A DNA stretch of 64,000 bases, taken from NCBI GenBank assembly GCA_020161395.1, contig JAIUOE010000006.1, forward strand, positions 1 through 64,000, written 5' to 3'. Positions 1 to 7,701 of the stretch are shown here, piece by piece (the first letter of the stretch is position 1; the number at the start of each line of letters is the position of its first letter). Source of the DNA: Bacteroidota bacterium (lineage in GTDB: Bacteria; Bacteroidota; Ignavibacteria; Ignavibacteriales; Ignavibacteriaceae). The notes beneath the pieces are model-generated. The model ran no database searches, had not been told where the DNA came from, and was given only the letters and a program-made list of their open reading frames with translations. The position numbers were made by a program, and so were the translations under genes.

Positions 1-146
1 ATTTTGGGCATCCTTTTGACTGTTTGTGTTGGTTGTTTAATGATACACAAATTACTGAATTTTAGTAATATGCAGCGAGGATGCCCCTTATTATTTTAAA
101 TTAACTTTTTAAACATACCTTCTCATAGCTCATAGCTAAAAAGGTT

Positions 147-848
147 TTAGAGGAACATCGAGCTGAACGAAAGGTTTACACCGATCTGAGCGAGCAGGAT
201 ATCAGTTTTTGATTTTCTTGTGTTGTATGAAACTGTTGCATTTTGGGTGTTTATTATGACATCACCCTCGGTGAGGTATTCAGCTTTTGTACCCATGAGG
301 TATCTCGCCTTTATATCAACCATCACTCTTGTGCCCATTTGATCGTACACTGTGAACATCAATCCGGCACCACCTCCGTAGCTGAAAGCCCAGTCGCTGA
401 AATTCTGATCAGATATGGTTTCTTTTCCGGAAAATCTTTCAAGAAGTGAAGTCTGGGTGTACATGTACGAACCACCTGCGATCAACTCAACATATGGCTT
501 GAAGAGGGTGCTGGGTGGAGCAATACGAATCAGAGCATGTCCCAAAACAATGTTGTTTGATCTGGTAACATCAACAGTCAGGTCAGGGATAGTGTTGCTG
601 AGAGGTGCTCTTCTTGTTTCATTTCCATAATTAACAAACGCAAGATCGAAACCCCATTCGACAGGTACACCGGGTGCTGTGGGGAAAAGAATTTCACCAC
701 CGATACCGATACCGGTTCTTGAGAGGTTGTCTTTGAATTCACCCTGTGGGAAACCGAGAGTAAAATTTATGCCAAAACTTTGAGCAATAGCCTGTGATGA
801 AAATATCATTAAGGCAGCGGCAACAATAAATATATTCTTCTTGTTCAT
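147..848 (-). CDS. Outer-membrane beta-barrel protein
   Basis: A 233-residue protein with a clear Sec signal peptide (Lys-rich start, hydrophobic core, cleavage near AIA-Q at residue 23). The mature part has alternating glycine/aromatic beta-strand character and ends in a short strand with a terminal hydrophobic stretch (SFSSMFL), as expected for a small 8-stranded outer-membrane barrel of the OmpA/PorT-like kind. AGGAAG sits about five bases before the ATG, supporting this start. It is a single gene divergent from the next one. The specific role is unknown; a structural or adhesion barrel is inferred from topology only. Confidence 0.7.
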   Translation of the reverse strand: MNKKNIFIVAAALMIFSSQAIAQSFGINFTLGFPQGEFKDNLSRTGIGIGGEILFPTAPGVPVEWGFDLAFVNYGNETRRAPLSNTIPDLTVDVTRSNNIVLGHALIRIAPPSTLFKPYVELIAGGSYMYTQTSLLERFSGKETISDQNFSDWAFSYGGGAGLMFTVYDQMGTRVMVDIKARYLMGTKAEYLTEGDVIINTQNATVSYNTRKSKTDILLAQIGVNLSFSSMFL

Positions 849-955
849 GATCTTCCTGATTAAGTTTATTAAAAACTAAAGTGGCAATATAACAAAATGT
901 AGAGATTAATATTGTTAAATTACCCTGTAAGTTTTTCAGAAATTGTTGGAGTAAC

Positions 956-1264
956 ATGGGAAAAATAGTAACAGAGACCCTTATACGCCTCGTAATTGTA
1001 TTAACGGCGGTATATTTTATAAGAATGGCATTTCCCGATGACAAATTTTGGCTGATCCTGGCCATAACTGCTGTTATTGGGGGTGTAGTTCTCCCTGCTT
1101 ACAATTCGTACACCGGTTTTTACAAAAGTAACAGGGAGATAATTGAAAACTCCATCTGTTCGAAATGCCGCCACTTTGATGAATCCGCAGTTCTCTGCAA
1201 AAAGTATGAAAGCCACCCGAGACCCGATTTTATTCCATGCGACGGGAAAGAATTTGAGGGGTAG
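956..1264 (+). CDS. Small membrane protein with C-terminal Cys4 motif
   Basis: A 102-residue protein not assigned to a known family. Two hydrophobic segments (about residues 8-24 and 31-49) are followed by a soluble tail holding four cysteines (C68, C71, C81, C95), arranged CxxC-x9-C-x13-C. This could bind zinc or an iron-sulfur centre. GGAG lies five bases before the ATG. It stands alone between the divergent barrel gene and the PQQ-type dehydrogenase. A metal-binding role is inferred from cysteine spacing only. Confidence 0.6.
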   Translation: MGKIVTETLIRLVIVLTAVYFIRMAFPDDKFWLILAITAVIGGVVLPAYNSYTGFYKSNREIIENSICSKCRHFDESAVLCKKYESHPRPDFIPCDGKEFEG

Positions 1265-1331
1265 AACTGTTTAATTTCTAAATTGGTTTTAATTATATTG
1301 TGTTATTATTTTAATCAATTATTATTCAGAT

Positions 1332-2819
1332 ATGAGCCCATTAATGAAGAGATCAATTGCAGCAGTGGCGTTTGTTGTGCTGGTGTTCACCGTGGTGTTG
1401 ATGGTGACCCCTGTACAGTCGCAAACACTTAAAAATGCCTTCCCAAACATCACAATTCCCAATCCTGTTGACCTTCAGTCACCAATGGATGAGACGAACA
1501 GAATTTTTGTTGTCTCTCAGCAGGGGCGAATATTCGTCTTCCCGAACAGAAGTGATGCCTCGAATCCTAAAACTTTTCTCGATCTGACCGACCGTGTTCT
1601 TTACGGTGGTGAACAGGGGTTACTCGGACTTGCATTTCACCCCAACTTCATAAAAAACGGCTTCTTTTATGTCAATTATACCGCAAGCAATCCCCGAAGA
1701 ACGATAATTTCCCGTTTTCAGGTTTCAAATGTGAATGGCGACTCCGCTGTAAAAGCATCAGAATATATTTTAATGACCTACAACCAGCCCTTTTCAAACC
1801 ACAATGGCGGTCAGGTGAGTTTTGGTCCTGATGGTTATCTCTATATTGCTGCAGGAGATGGCGGCTCCTCGGGTGATCCTCAGGGAAACGGACAAAACAA
1901 GGCTGCACTTCTGGGAAAGATTTTAAGAATTGATGTGAACGGCACTTCCCCCGGAAAAAATTACGCAATCCCTCCCGATAATCCATTTGCAGGCAACACA
2001 CAGGGATGGGCAGAGGAGGTTTACGCTTACGGAATGAGGAATCCCTGGCGGTTCAGTTTCGATCTTGCAACCAACAAACTCTGGGTTGCAGATGTGGGGC
2101 AAAACATGTGGGAAGAGATAAATATCGTAGAAAAAGGGGGTAACTATGGCTGGAAAATCATGGAGTCGTTCCATTGCTACAGTCCGTCGACAAGCTGTGA
2201 CACCACAGGTTTAAAGCTCCCGATTTGGGAATATGCCCACAATTCCACAGGCGGATATTCGATCACGGGTGGCTTCGTTTACAGAGGGAACAAAAACCCG
2301 AAGCTTACTGGTAAGTATATCTATGCCGATTATGTCTCAAAAAGGATTTGGGCTCTGAAATATACTCCCGGACAGCCCGTTCAAAATGAAGTACTGCTTA
2401 ATAATTCAGGACTTTCAATAGTCTCTTTTGGTGAAGACAACTTCAAAAACCTTTATATCCTCGATTATTCAGGCAAGATTTATATGTTCGAACCGCAGGT
2501 GGATGCTGTTGATGCAATTCCACAGTTTACAGGTGGAGATTTTGCAGCACTCAAACAGAATTACCCGAATCCTTTCAATCCCTCCACTTCAATATCATTC
2601 TCCCTTGCAAAAGAAAGCAGCGTAAAACTCGAAGTGTATGACATTTTCGGATCACTTATTGAAGAGATCAAAAAAGGGGTTTATAACGCCGGTGAATTTG
2701 TCTTCGGCTGGGAACCGAATCGACTCGCATCAGGTACCTACCTTATCAGAATGACCGCCTCCGCCACCGATGGCAAAGGAATAGAAACCCAAACCATCAA
2801 GGCACTGTTTATGAAATAA
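1332..2819 (+). CDS. Secreted PQQ-type sugar dehydrogenase, T9SS sorted
   Basis: A 495-residue exported protein. A signal peptide ends near residue 30, followed by a six-bladed glucose/sorbosone dehydrogenase-type propeller (about 35-390). It shows the family landmarks GGEQGLLGLAFHPNF, NHNGGQVSFGPDGYLYIA.GDGG, YGMRNPWRFSFD and GGNYGW. The last 80 residues form a T9SS type A sorting domain (QNYPNPFNPSTSISF and a C-terminal beta region). The family oxidises sugars or aldoses with PQQ in the periplasm or at the surface; the substrate here is unknown. The start could also be the second Met four codons on. The gene is monocistronic and followed by a repeat block. Confidence 0.8.
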   Translation: MSPLMKRSIAAVAFVVLVFTVVLMVTPVQSQTLKNAFPNITIPNPVDLQSPMDETNRIFVVSQQGRIFVFPNRSDASNPKTFLDLTDRVLYGGEQGLLGLAFHPNFIKNGFFYVNYTASNPRRTIISRFQVSNVNGDSAVKASEYILMTYNQPFSNHNGGQVSFGPDGYLYIAAGDGGSSGDPQGNGQNKAALLGKILRIDVNGTSPGKNYAIPPDNPFAGNTQGWAEEVYAYGMRNPWRFSFDLATNKLWVADVGQNMWEEINIVEKGGNYGWKIMESFHCYSPSTSCDTTGLKLPIWEYAHNSTGGYSITGGFVYRGNKNPKLTGKYIYADYVSKRIWALKYTPGQPVQNEVLLNNSGLSIVSFGEDNFKNLYILDYSGKIYMFEPQVDAVDAIPQFTGGDFAALKQNYPNPFNPSTSISFSLAKESSVKLEVYDIFGSLIEEIKKGVYNAGEFVFGWEPNRLASGTYLIRMTASATDGKGIETQTIKALFMK

Positions 2820-2822
2820 TGA

Positions 2823-2866
2823 TGAATATTTGAAGGCTGAAATACGAAGGCTGAATATTTGAAGAA
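2823..2866. repeat. GAAGGCTGAA-type dispersed repeat
   Basis: Directly after the dehydrogenase stop the motif TGAATATTTGAAGGCTGA occurs and is partly repeated. It is the reverse complement of the CAGCCTTCA repeats seen near 40.6 kb and 50.16 kb, and it matches the 3' end of the glycosyltransferase gene near 50.03 kb. Confidence 0.55.
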
Positions 2867-2867
2867 T

Positions 2868-3550
2868 GGTTCCACGGATATCACGGATTTAGCACAGATT
2901 TCACGGATGGGATTTTGAGCCCTTGTGGCTACATGTGGTCAGGGGACGCTGATACACGCAGATTAGACGGAATTACGCAGATGCGATTTTGGCCCCGGAT
3001 GGGGTCATGTATGGGTAGAGATGGTTCCACGGATGCGATTTTGGCCCCGGATGGGGTCATGTATGGGTAGAGATGGTTCCACGGATGTGATTTTGGCCCC
3101 GGATGGGGTCATGTATGGGTAGAGATGGTTCCACGGATGTGATTTTGGCCCCGGATGGGGTCATGTATGGGTAGAGATGGTTCCACGGATGTGATTTTGG
3201 CTCCGGATGGGGTCATGTATGGGTAGAGATGGTTCCACGGATATCACGGATTTAACACAGATGGACACAGATGGATTTTGAGCCCTTGTGGCGACATGTG
3301 TGTAGGGGACGCAGATACACGCAGATTAAACAGATCGTCGCTTTTTATCCTTATCATCTTAAATTTTGTCGGTTGGACAATCGGGACGATTGTCACTCCT
3401 CTTCAGATTTCCCGGGTTTTTCGGCAAAACATTCATACCTGATAACTCATAAATCATAACTAACTACCCTTCTGCGAAATTCCGTTTAATCTGCGTGTAT
3501 CCGCGTCCCCTAAAAATCCTTCCGTGTAAAATCCGTGACATCCGTGGAAC
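2868..3550. repeat. Composite repeat block: three ~100-bp elements, one inverted
   Basis: The block has two direct copies of a roughly 100-bp element (2868-2970 and 3231-3332). Each starts GGTTCCACGGATATCACGG, has a centre with AGCCCTTGTGGC, and ends GATACACGCAGATTA. An inverted, shorter copy lies at 3482-3550. A 52-bp tandem array sits between the two direct copies. The element ends recur at about 37.1, 48.85, 53.85, 54.65 and 56.3 kb. No open reading frame with coding character is present, so the 750 bp between genes is essentially repeat DNA. Confidence 0.85.
2983..3242. repeat. Five tandem copies of a 52-bp unit
   Basis: The five units start at 2983, 3035, 3087, 3139 and 3191. They differ only at one or two positions (GCGATTTTGG in the first two, GTGATTTTGG in the rest, and CTCC for CCCC in the last). 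The unit joins the element centre (GGCCCCGGATGGGGTCATG) to its start (GGTTCCACGGAT), so the array looks like an expansion of an internal part of the flanking ~100-bp element. There are no unique spacers, so it is not a CRISPR array. Confidence 0.95.
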
Positions 3551-3567
3551 TATCTCTATTCAACCCC

Positions 3568-4476
3568 CTATTTCAACAAATCTGCCAGAGCATCATCTAT
3601 TTCGGGGAATGTAAACTTGAACCCTGTTTTTTCGGTGTATGCGGGGACAACCTTCTGGCTTTCGAGGATGGTAGCCGACATTTCACCAAACATGAGTTTC
3701 ACCGCAAATGAAGGGACTTTCATCAGCGACGGTTTCTTGAGTGCCTTACCCAACTGAAATGCGAATACATCCATCGTTATGGGAGTGGGGGAAACGCCGT
3801 TGAACACACCATCCTGCGGATTGTCGATCAGGTGAAGATAAAAATTGACTATGTCGTCGATGTGTATCCATGACATCCACTGGGTGCCGCTACCGATGGG
3901 ACCGCCCACCATAAATCTATATGCAGGGATCATCTTTTTTAGTGCACCGCCTTCGGGTGAAAGTACCACACCTGTTCTCACAATCGAAACTTTCACTCTG
4001 TATTGTTCCGCAAGGAGTGCCTGTTTTTCCCAGGCATCGCACACATCAGAGAGGAATCCTTCCCCTTTGCGGGAGGTTTCATCCACTTCTTCGTCTCCTG
4101 TATTTCCGTAGAATCCTGTTGCAGAGGAGGAAATCAGCACTTCCGGTTTTTTCTCCAAAAGTGAGATGGCGTGAATGAGTGCATCGGTGGTTTGGACACG
4201 GCTGTTGAGAATGACCATTTTATAAGGCTCGCTCCATCTTTCAGCAACTGAAGCTCCCGCAAGGTTTACAAAAGCTGCGGCTCCCTCAAGTTTTGAGAGG
4301 ACGGGCTTGGGATCGCGGTAGTCCCACTTCACAAATTCATTTATATAAGCCATTCCGCGGGCTTGAACTGGATCCCGCGTTATCACAACAGGGACATCGC
4401 CCCGTTCGTATATTTTTTTGCAAAGGTGCTTGCCGATTAAGCCAGTAGCACCAGTGAGTACAATTCGTTTTGCCAT
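3568..4476 (-). CDS. TIGR01777-type NAD(P)-dependent epimerase-like protein
   Basis: A 302-residue extended-SDR protein. The N-terminal nucleotide-binding motif LTGATGLIG starts at residue 6, and ISSSATGFYG resembles the catalytic Ser/Tyr region. The C-terminal part (about 250-302, ending in a short LADLL helix) matches the DUF1731-like tail of the YfcH/TIGR01777 family. The ATG at 4476 is chosen over an upstream in-frame ATG at 4527 because AGGAT lies about seven bases before it and the Rossmann fold then begins normally. The physiological substrate of this family is unclear. The gene is divergent from the AGE-like gene. Confidence 0.8.
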   Translation of the reverse strand: MAKRIVLTGATGLIGKHLCKKIYERGDVPVVITRDPVQARGMAYINEFVKWDYRDPKPVLSKLEGAAAFVNLAGASVAERWSEPYKMVILNSRVQTTDALIHAISLLEKKPEVLISSSATGFYGNTGDEEVDETSRKGEGFLSDVCDAWEKQALLAEQYRVKVSIVRTGVVLSPEGGALKKMIPAYRFMVGGPIGSGTQWMSWIHIDDIVNFYLHLIDNPQDGVFNGVSPTPITMDVFAFQLGKALKKPSLMKVPSFAVKLMFGEMSATILESQKVVPAYTEKTGFKFTFPEIDDALADLLK

Positions 4477-4579
4477 TACGATAATCCTGATTTTTCGGTT
4501 TCCAATAGTAACAAAAATCGAAGTCATTTAATTTCAGTATTTTTGTAAAAAACAATCATTCTTTTTTGAAAAGGATCCA

Positions 4580-6382
4580 ATGACGAATTTTGGACGACGG
4601 TTTGCCTCTTTCTTCCCGGCATTTATACTTTTTACGACAGCTTCATTTTCTCAATATTCACCAACCTCACCTTACCTGAATGATCCCGACAGGCTCATTG
4701 GATATGTTGACAGTTGTGCGAAATTCTGGTTTAACTCATACGATGCGACTTATGGCGGATTTTACACAAATGTGGACAGGATGGGGAATGTTATCACATC
4801 TTGGGGGACAAACAAGAAACCGCTGACGCAAACCCGTCACGCCTATGCTTTTTCAAAGGCTTTTATGCTTACTGGAAATGAAGTGTATCTGCAAAAAGCT
4901 CAGGACGCTCTCTCGTTTTTATACGGTAAGGCATGGGATAACACAAACGGCGGCTGGTATGGCGATCTGACACGGCAAGGCTCTCCAGTATCATCATCCT
5001 CCGCCAAAACGGCTTTTGACGCACATTACGCACTTTTGGGAATCGCTTCCATGTATGAGGCTACCCGCGATCCGCTTGCCGAGTCATGGTTCAAAAAGGG
5101 ATACGACCTCCTCGAAAACAGGTACTGGGACAGAGGCTCTGCTTTCGGATATTTCGATCAGGCAACAGCGAATTTTTCCACCCTGTCAGGCAAAAGTTTT
5201 AACGCAACTGTGGATGCCCTGACTACACATCTCCTCTTGATGAGCAGACTGACGGGAGAAACAAAGTACATCACCAAAGTCGACTCGGTTGTTTTGAACA
5301 TCCTCAACAGGCTTGTGCCTACGATGGACAGCCAGCAAATCGGGTTTGCAGAGTTGTATAATAATGACTGGAGCATAAACCAGTCTGAAACCATGACGAT
5401 AATGGGACATGTTCTCAAAACTGCATGGGTGCTCGGAAGGGCGTACAGACTTGACCCCAAACCGGAGTATATAACAGCCGCAAGGAAGCTTTTTAATAAT
5501 GTCCTGCTGAAAGGATATGATCACATTTACGGCGCACCCTACAAGGATTACAACAGAACAACAGGTCAGATGCTTCTTTGGGGGATTCAGGATTCCGCAA
5601 AGGCATGGTGGCAGGTTGAGCAGGCAATAACAGGTGGATTGGAACTTTGGGACATAACAAAAGATGATGAATACCTTAAAGCAGCTGATGAGAGTATAAG
5701 TTTCTTTATGAATTACTTTGTTGATCGCACCTATGGAGAAGTTTACGAGAATACAATGCGAAGGGGGGGCAGAGTATGGGGCGAGCATAAAGGAAACGGT
5801 TTCAAAGCGGCATATCATTCGGTTGAACTCGGTTACCTCACATATCTGTACTCAAAAATATATCTCGCAAAACAGCCATTCTCTCTCTATTACAAATTTT
5901 CTCCATCGATTACTCCGAGAGCAATGAAAGTATCACCACTTCTTACCTCAACAGGGAAGTTGATCATTTCGGATGTTACGCTTGATGGAGCTCCATTTGC
6001 TTCATTTAATCCAAGTACCCTCGAGCTGTATCTCTCTTCAAACATGGGTGGAAAATTCAAAGTGACCTTTCAGCCACAGGAACTTTCCTCAATCGCAGAT
6101 CAGGAGCAGGGTTTCCCCTCGGAAATGGTGCTGAATCAGAACTATCCCAATCCCTTCAATCCCGTTACGAACATATCGTTTGAACTTAAAAACGGTTCTG
6201 AAGTGTTGATACGAGTATATGATGTGATGGGAAATGAAGTTGCGACTCCTTTCGCAGGTTACAAGTCCGCAGGGAAACACAGTATAATATTTGATGCCTC
6301 CGGACTGAATTCGGGAGTTTATTTCTACACACTTAAAACAGGTACAGGAACGCAAAGCCGGAAAATGACGCTCTTAAAATGA
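4580..6382 (+). CDS. Secreted AGE-fold epimerase-like protein, T9SS sorted
   Basis: A 600-residue exported protein with a signal peptide ending near FSQ (about residue 25). An (alpha/alpha)6 barrel spans about 30-440 and resembles the N-acylglucosamine/cellobiose 2-epimerase superfamily. Visible landmarks are TRHAYAFSKAFML, GHVLKTAWVLGRAY and AAYHSVELGYL, which place His residues as in that family. A T9SS type A domain follows (NQNYPNPFNPVTNISF, ending MTLLK). Most AGE relatives are cytoplasmic, so surface export is unusual. It may epimerise or degrade oligosaccharides; the activity is inferred. Its 3' end overlaps the HAD gene by four bases (ATGA). Confidence 0.7.
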   Translation: MTNFGRRFASFFPAFILFTTASFSQYSPTSPYLNDPDRLIGYVDSCAKFWFNSYDATYGGFYTNVDRMGNVITSWGTNKKPLTQTRHAYAFSKAFMLTGNEVYLQKAQDALSFLYGKAWDNTNGGWYGDLTRQGSPVSSSSAKTAFDAHYALLGIASMYEATRDPLAESWFKKGYDLLENRYWDRGSAFGYFDQATANFSTLSGKSFNATVDALTTHLLLMSRLTGETKYITKVDSVVLNILNRLVPTMDSQQIGFAELYNNDWSINQSETMTIMGHVLKTAWVLGRAYRLDPKPEYITAARKLFNNVLLKGYDHIYGAPYKDYNRTTGQMLLWGIQDSAKAWWQVEQAITGGLELWDITKDDEYLKAADESISFFMNYFVDRTYGEVYENTMRRGGRVWGEHKGNGFKAAYHSVELGYLTYLYSKIYLAKQPFSLYYKFSPSITPRAMKVSPLLTSTGKLIISDVTLDGAPFASFNPSTLELYLSSNMGGKFKVTFQPQELSSIADQEQGFPSEMVLNQNYPNPFNPVTNISFELKNGSEVLIRVYDVMGNEVATPFAGYKSAGKHSIIFDASGLNSGVYFYTLKTGTGTQSRKMTLLK

Positions 6383-7047
6383 CACAGAACAGAATGAAAA
6401 AATATGATCTCGCCGTCTTTGATATGGACGGAACTCTCTTCGATTCAGCCGATACAATTTATCATGCTGCGATAAAAACTTTCGATGCACTCGGCATGAA
6501 AAATGTCAATTTCCCGCGTGACAGGTTCGAAACACAGATCGGTGCCCATTTTGCAGATATCTTTGTCGAATTTGGAATTGAAGTCCCCGATATAGAGCAT
6601 TATATCGATGTCTATAAAGGAATTTATTTCGATTTTATAGATGATACAAAATTTTATCCCGGTATTCCGGAACTTCTCGACTCCCTGAAGGATTCAGGAG
6701 TAAAGCTTGGACTTTTGACAACAAAAAATCAGCATCAGACTGAAAGAATAGCAGACCATTTCAATCTTCATCAGTGGTTTGAAGTGTTGATGGGACGGAA
6801 ACCTGGAATAAAGATAAAGCCCGATCCGGAGCCGCTCGAACTGATTATCTCACATTTTGGAGCTGAAAAATCGGGTACCGTTATGATTGGTGACACGGAA
6901 TTCGACATCGGATGTGGACAAAACGCAGGAGTGGACACCATTGCACTTGGATTCGGGTACAGGGATGAGAAATCATTACTGGATTTAAAGCCAACATACT
7001 ATGCGGCCACGGTGGAGGAGCTGAAAGGGATATTGTTCTCTAAATAA
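6379..7047 (+). CDS. HAD-family phosphatase (phosphoglycolate phosphatase-like)
   Basis: A 222-residue cytoplasmic HAD hydrolase. Motif I is FDMDGTLFDS with the nucleophile Asp, followed by a helical cap, LLTTKN as motif II, a conserved Lys in KIKPDPEP, and GDTEFDI as motif IV. Length and cap match the Gph/PGMB-like group, which dephosphorylates phosphoglycolate or sugar phosphates. The first ATG overlaps the stop of the AGE-like gene. A second Met five codons on (6394) fits the family start slightly better. The overlap suggests co-translation with the secreted gene, although the two act in different compartments. Confidence 0.8.
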   Translation: MTQNRMKKYDLAVFDMDGTLFDSADTIYHAAIKTFDALGMKNVNFPRDRFETQIGAHFADIFVEFGIEVPDIEHYIDVYKGIYFDFIDDTKFYPGIPELLDSLKDSGVKLGLLTTKNQHQTERIADHFNLHQWFEVLMGRKPGIKIKPDPEPLELIISHFGAEKSGTVMIGDTEFDIGCGQNAGVDTIALGFGYRDEKSLLDLKPTYYAATVEELKGILFSK

Positions 7048-7097
7048 AACTTCAGCCAATTATTTGTTCAACTTTTTAACACATATTTTAACCGCAC

Positions 7098-7700
7098 ATG
7101 AAAAAAATCCTGATACTTTTTGCACACCCTGCACTTGAGAAGTCACGGGTGAATAAAAAACTCGTCTCAATTGCAAAGAAAACCGAAGGAATCACCTTTC
7201 GTGATCTTTATGAAATTTATCCCCGTTTCGATATTGATGTAAAAAGAGAGCAAAAGCTGTTGCTCGAACACGATATCATCATTTTCCACCATCCTTTTTA
7301 CTGGTACAGTTGCCCGCCTCTGCTGAAACAGTGGATTGATCTCGTTCTTGAACACGGCTGGGCATACGGCTCGAAAGGTAATGCACTTGCGGGTAAAGCC
7401 GGACTGAATATCATCACAGCGGGTGGCAGAGAGATTGCATACACAAAAGAAGGTTTGAACAAGCACACCGTATGGGAGTTCCTCGCCCCGTTCAGACAGT
7501 CGTTTGCACTTTGCAAAATGGTGCCGCTCCCCTCTTTCGTAATTTACGGTACCCACCGCCTGGATAAAGAGGGAATTGAGAGAAGTGCTGCTGACTATCG
7601 CAAGGTTCTCGAAATGTTGCGGGATGAAAAATTAGATGAGGCACAACTACAAAAAATTCAATATTTAAACGATCTTCTAACACCTGAAGCGGAGGCATAA
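7098..7700 (+). CDS. KefF-like NAD(P)H:quinone oxidoreductase
   Basis: A 200-residue flavodoxin-fold protein of the NQO/KefF family. It starts KKILILFAHPALEKSRVNK (FMN phosphate loop), has the HHPFYWYSCPPLLKQWID active-site region, and ITAGG at about 110. In enteric bacteria KefF is the cytoplasmic partner that activates the KefC potassium efflux channel and reduces electrophilic quinones. Here the stop is one base from the start of a KefC-type antiporter, strongly supporting the same partnership. Confidence 0.85.
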   Translation: MKKILILFAHPALEKSRVNKKLVSIAKKTEGITFRDLYEIYPRFDIDVKREQKLLLEHDIIIFHHPFYWYSCPPLLKQWIDLVLEHGWAYGSKGNALAGKAGLNIITAGGREIAYTKEGLNKHTVWEFLAPFRQSFALCKMVPLPSFVIYGTHRLDKEGIERSAADYRKVLEMLRDEKLDEAQLQKIQYLNDLLTPEAEA

Positions 7701-7701
7701 T

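Noticed and set aside
6-86. 9-bp inverted repeat GGGCATCCT/AGGATGCCC at the left edge
   Set aside because: The arms are 63 bases apart, with no T run and no target duplication; too weak to call a terminator or element end.
2983-3242. Regular repeats that could suggest a CRISPR array
   Set aside because: Units are contiguous 52-bp tandem copies without unique spacers, and no cas gene is near.
3271-3459. Short open frame in the repeat block
   Set aside because: It runs through repeat DNA, has no coding-like composition or ribosome-binding site, and its product is low-complexity.
5186-5818. 210-codon open frame on the minus strand
   Set aside because: It is the antisense shadow of the well-supported AGE-like gene; Cys-rich and without family motifs.
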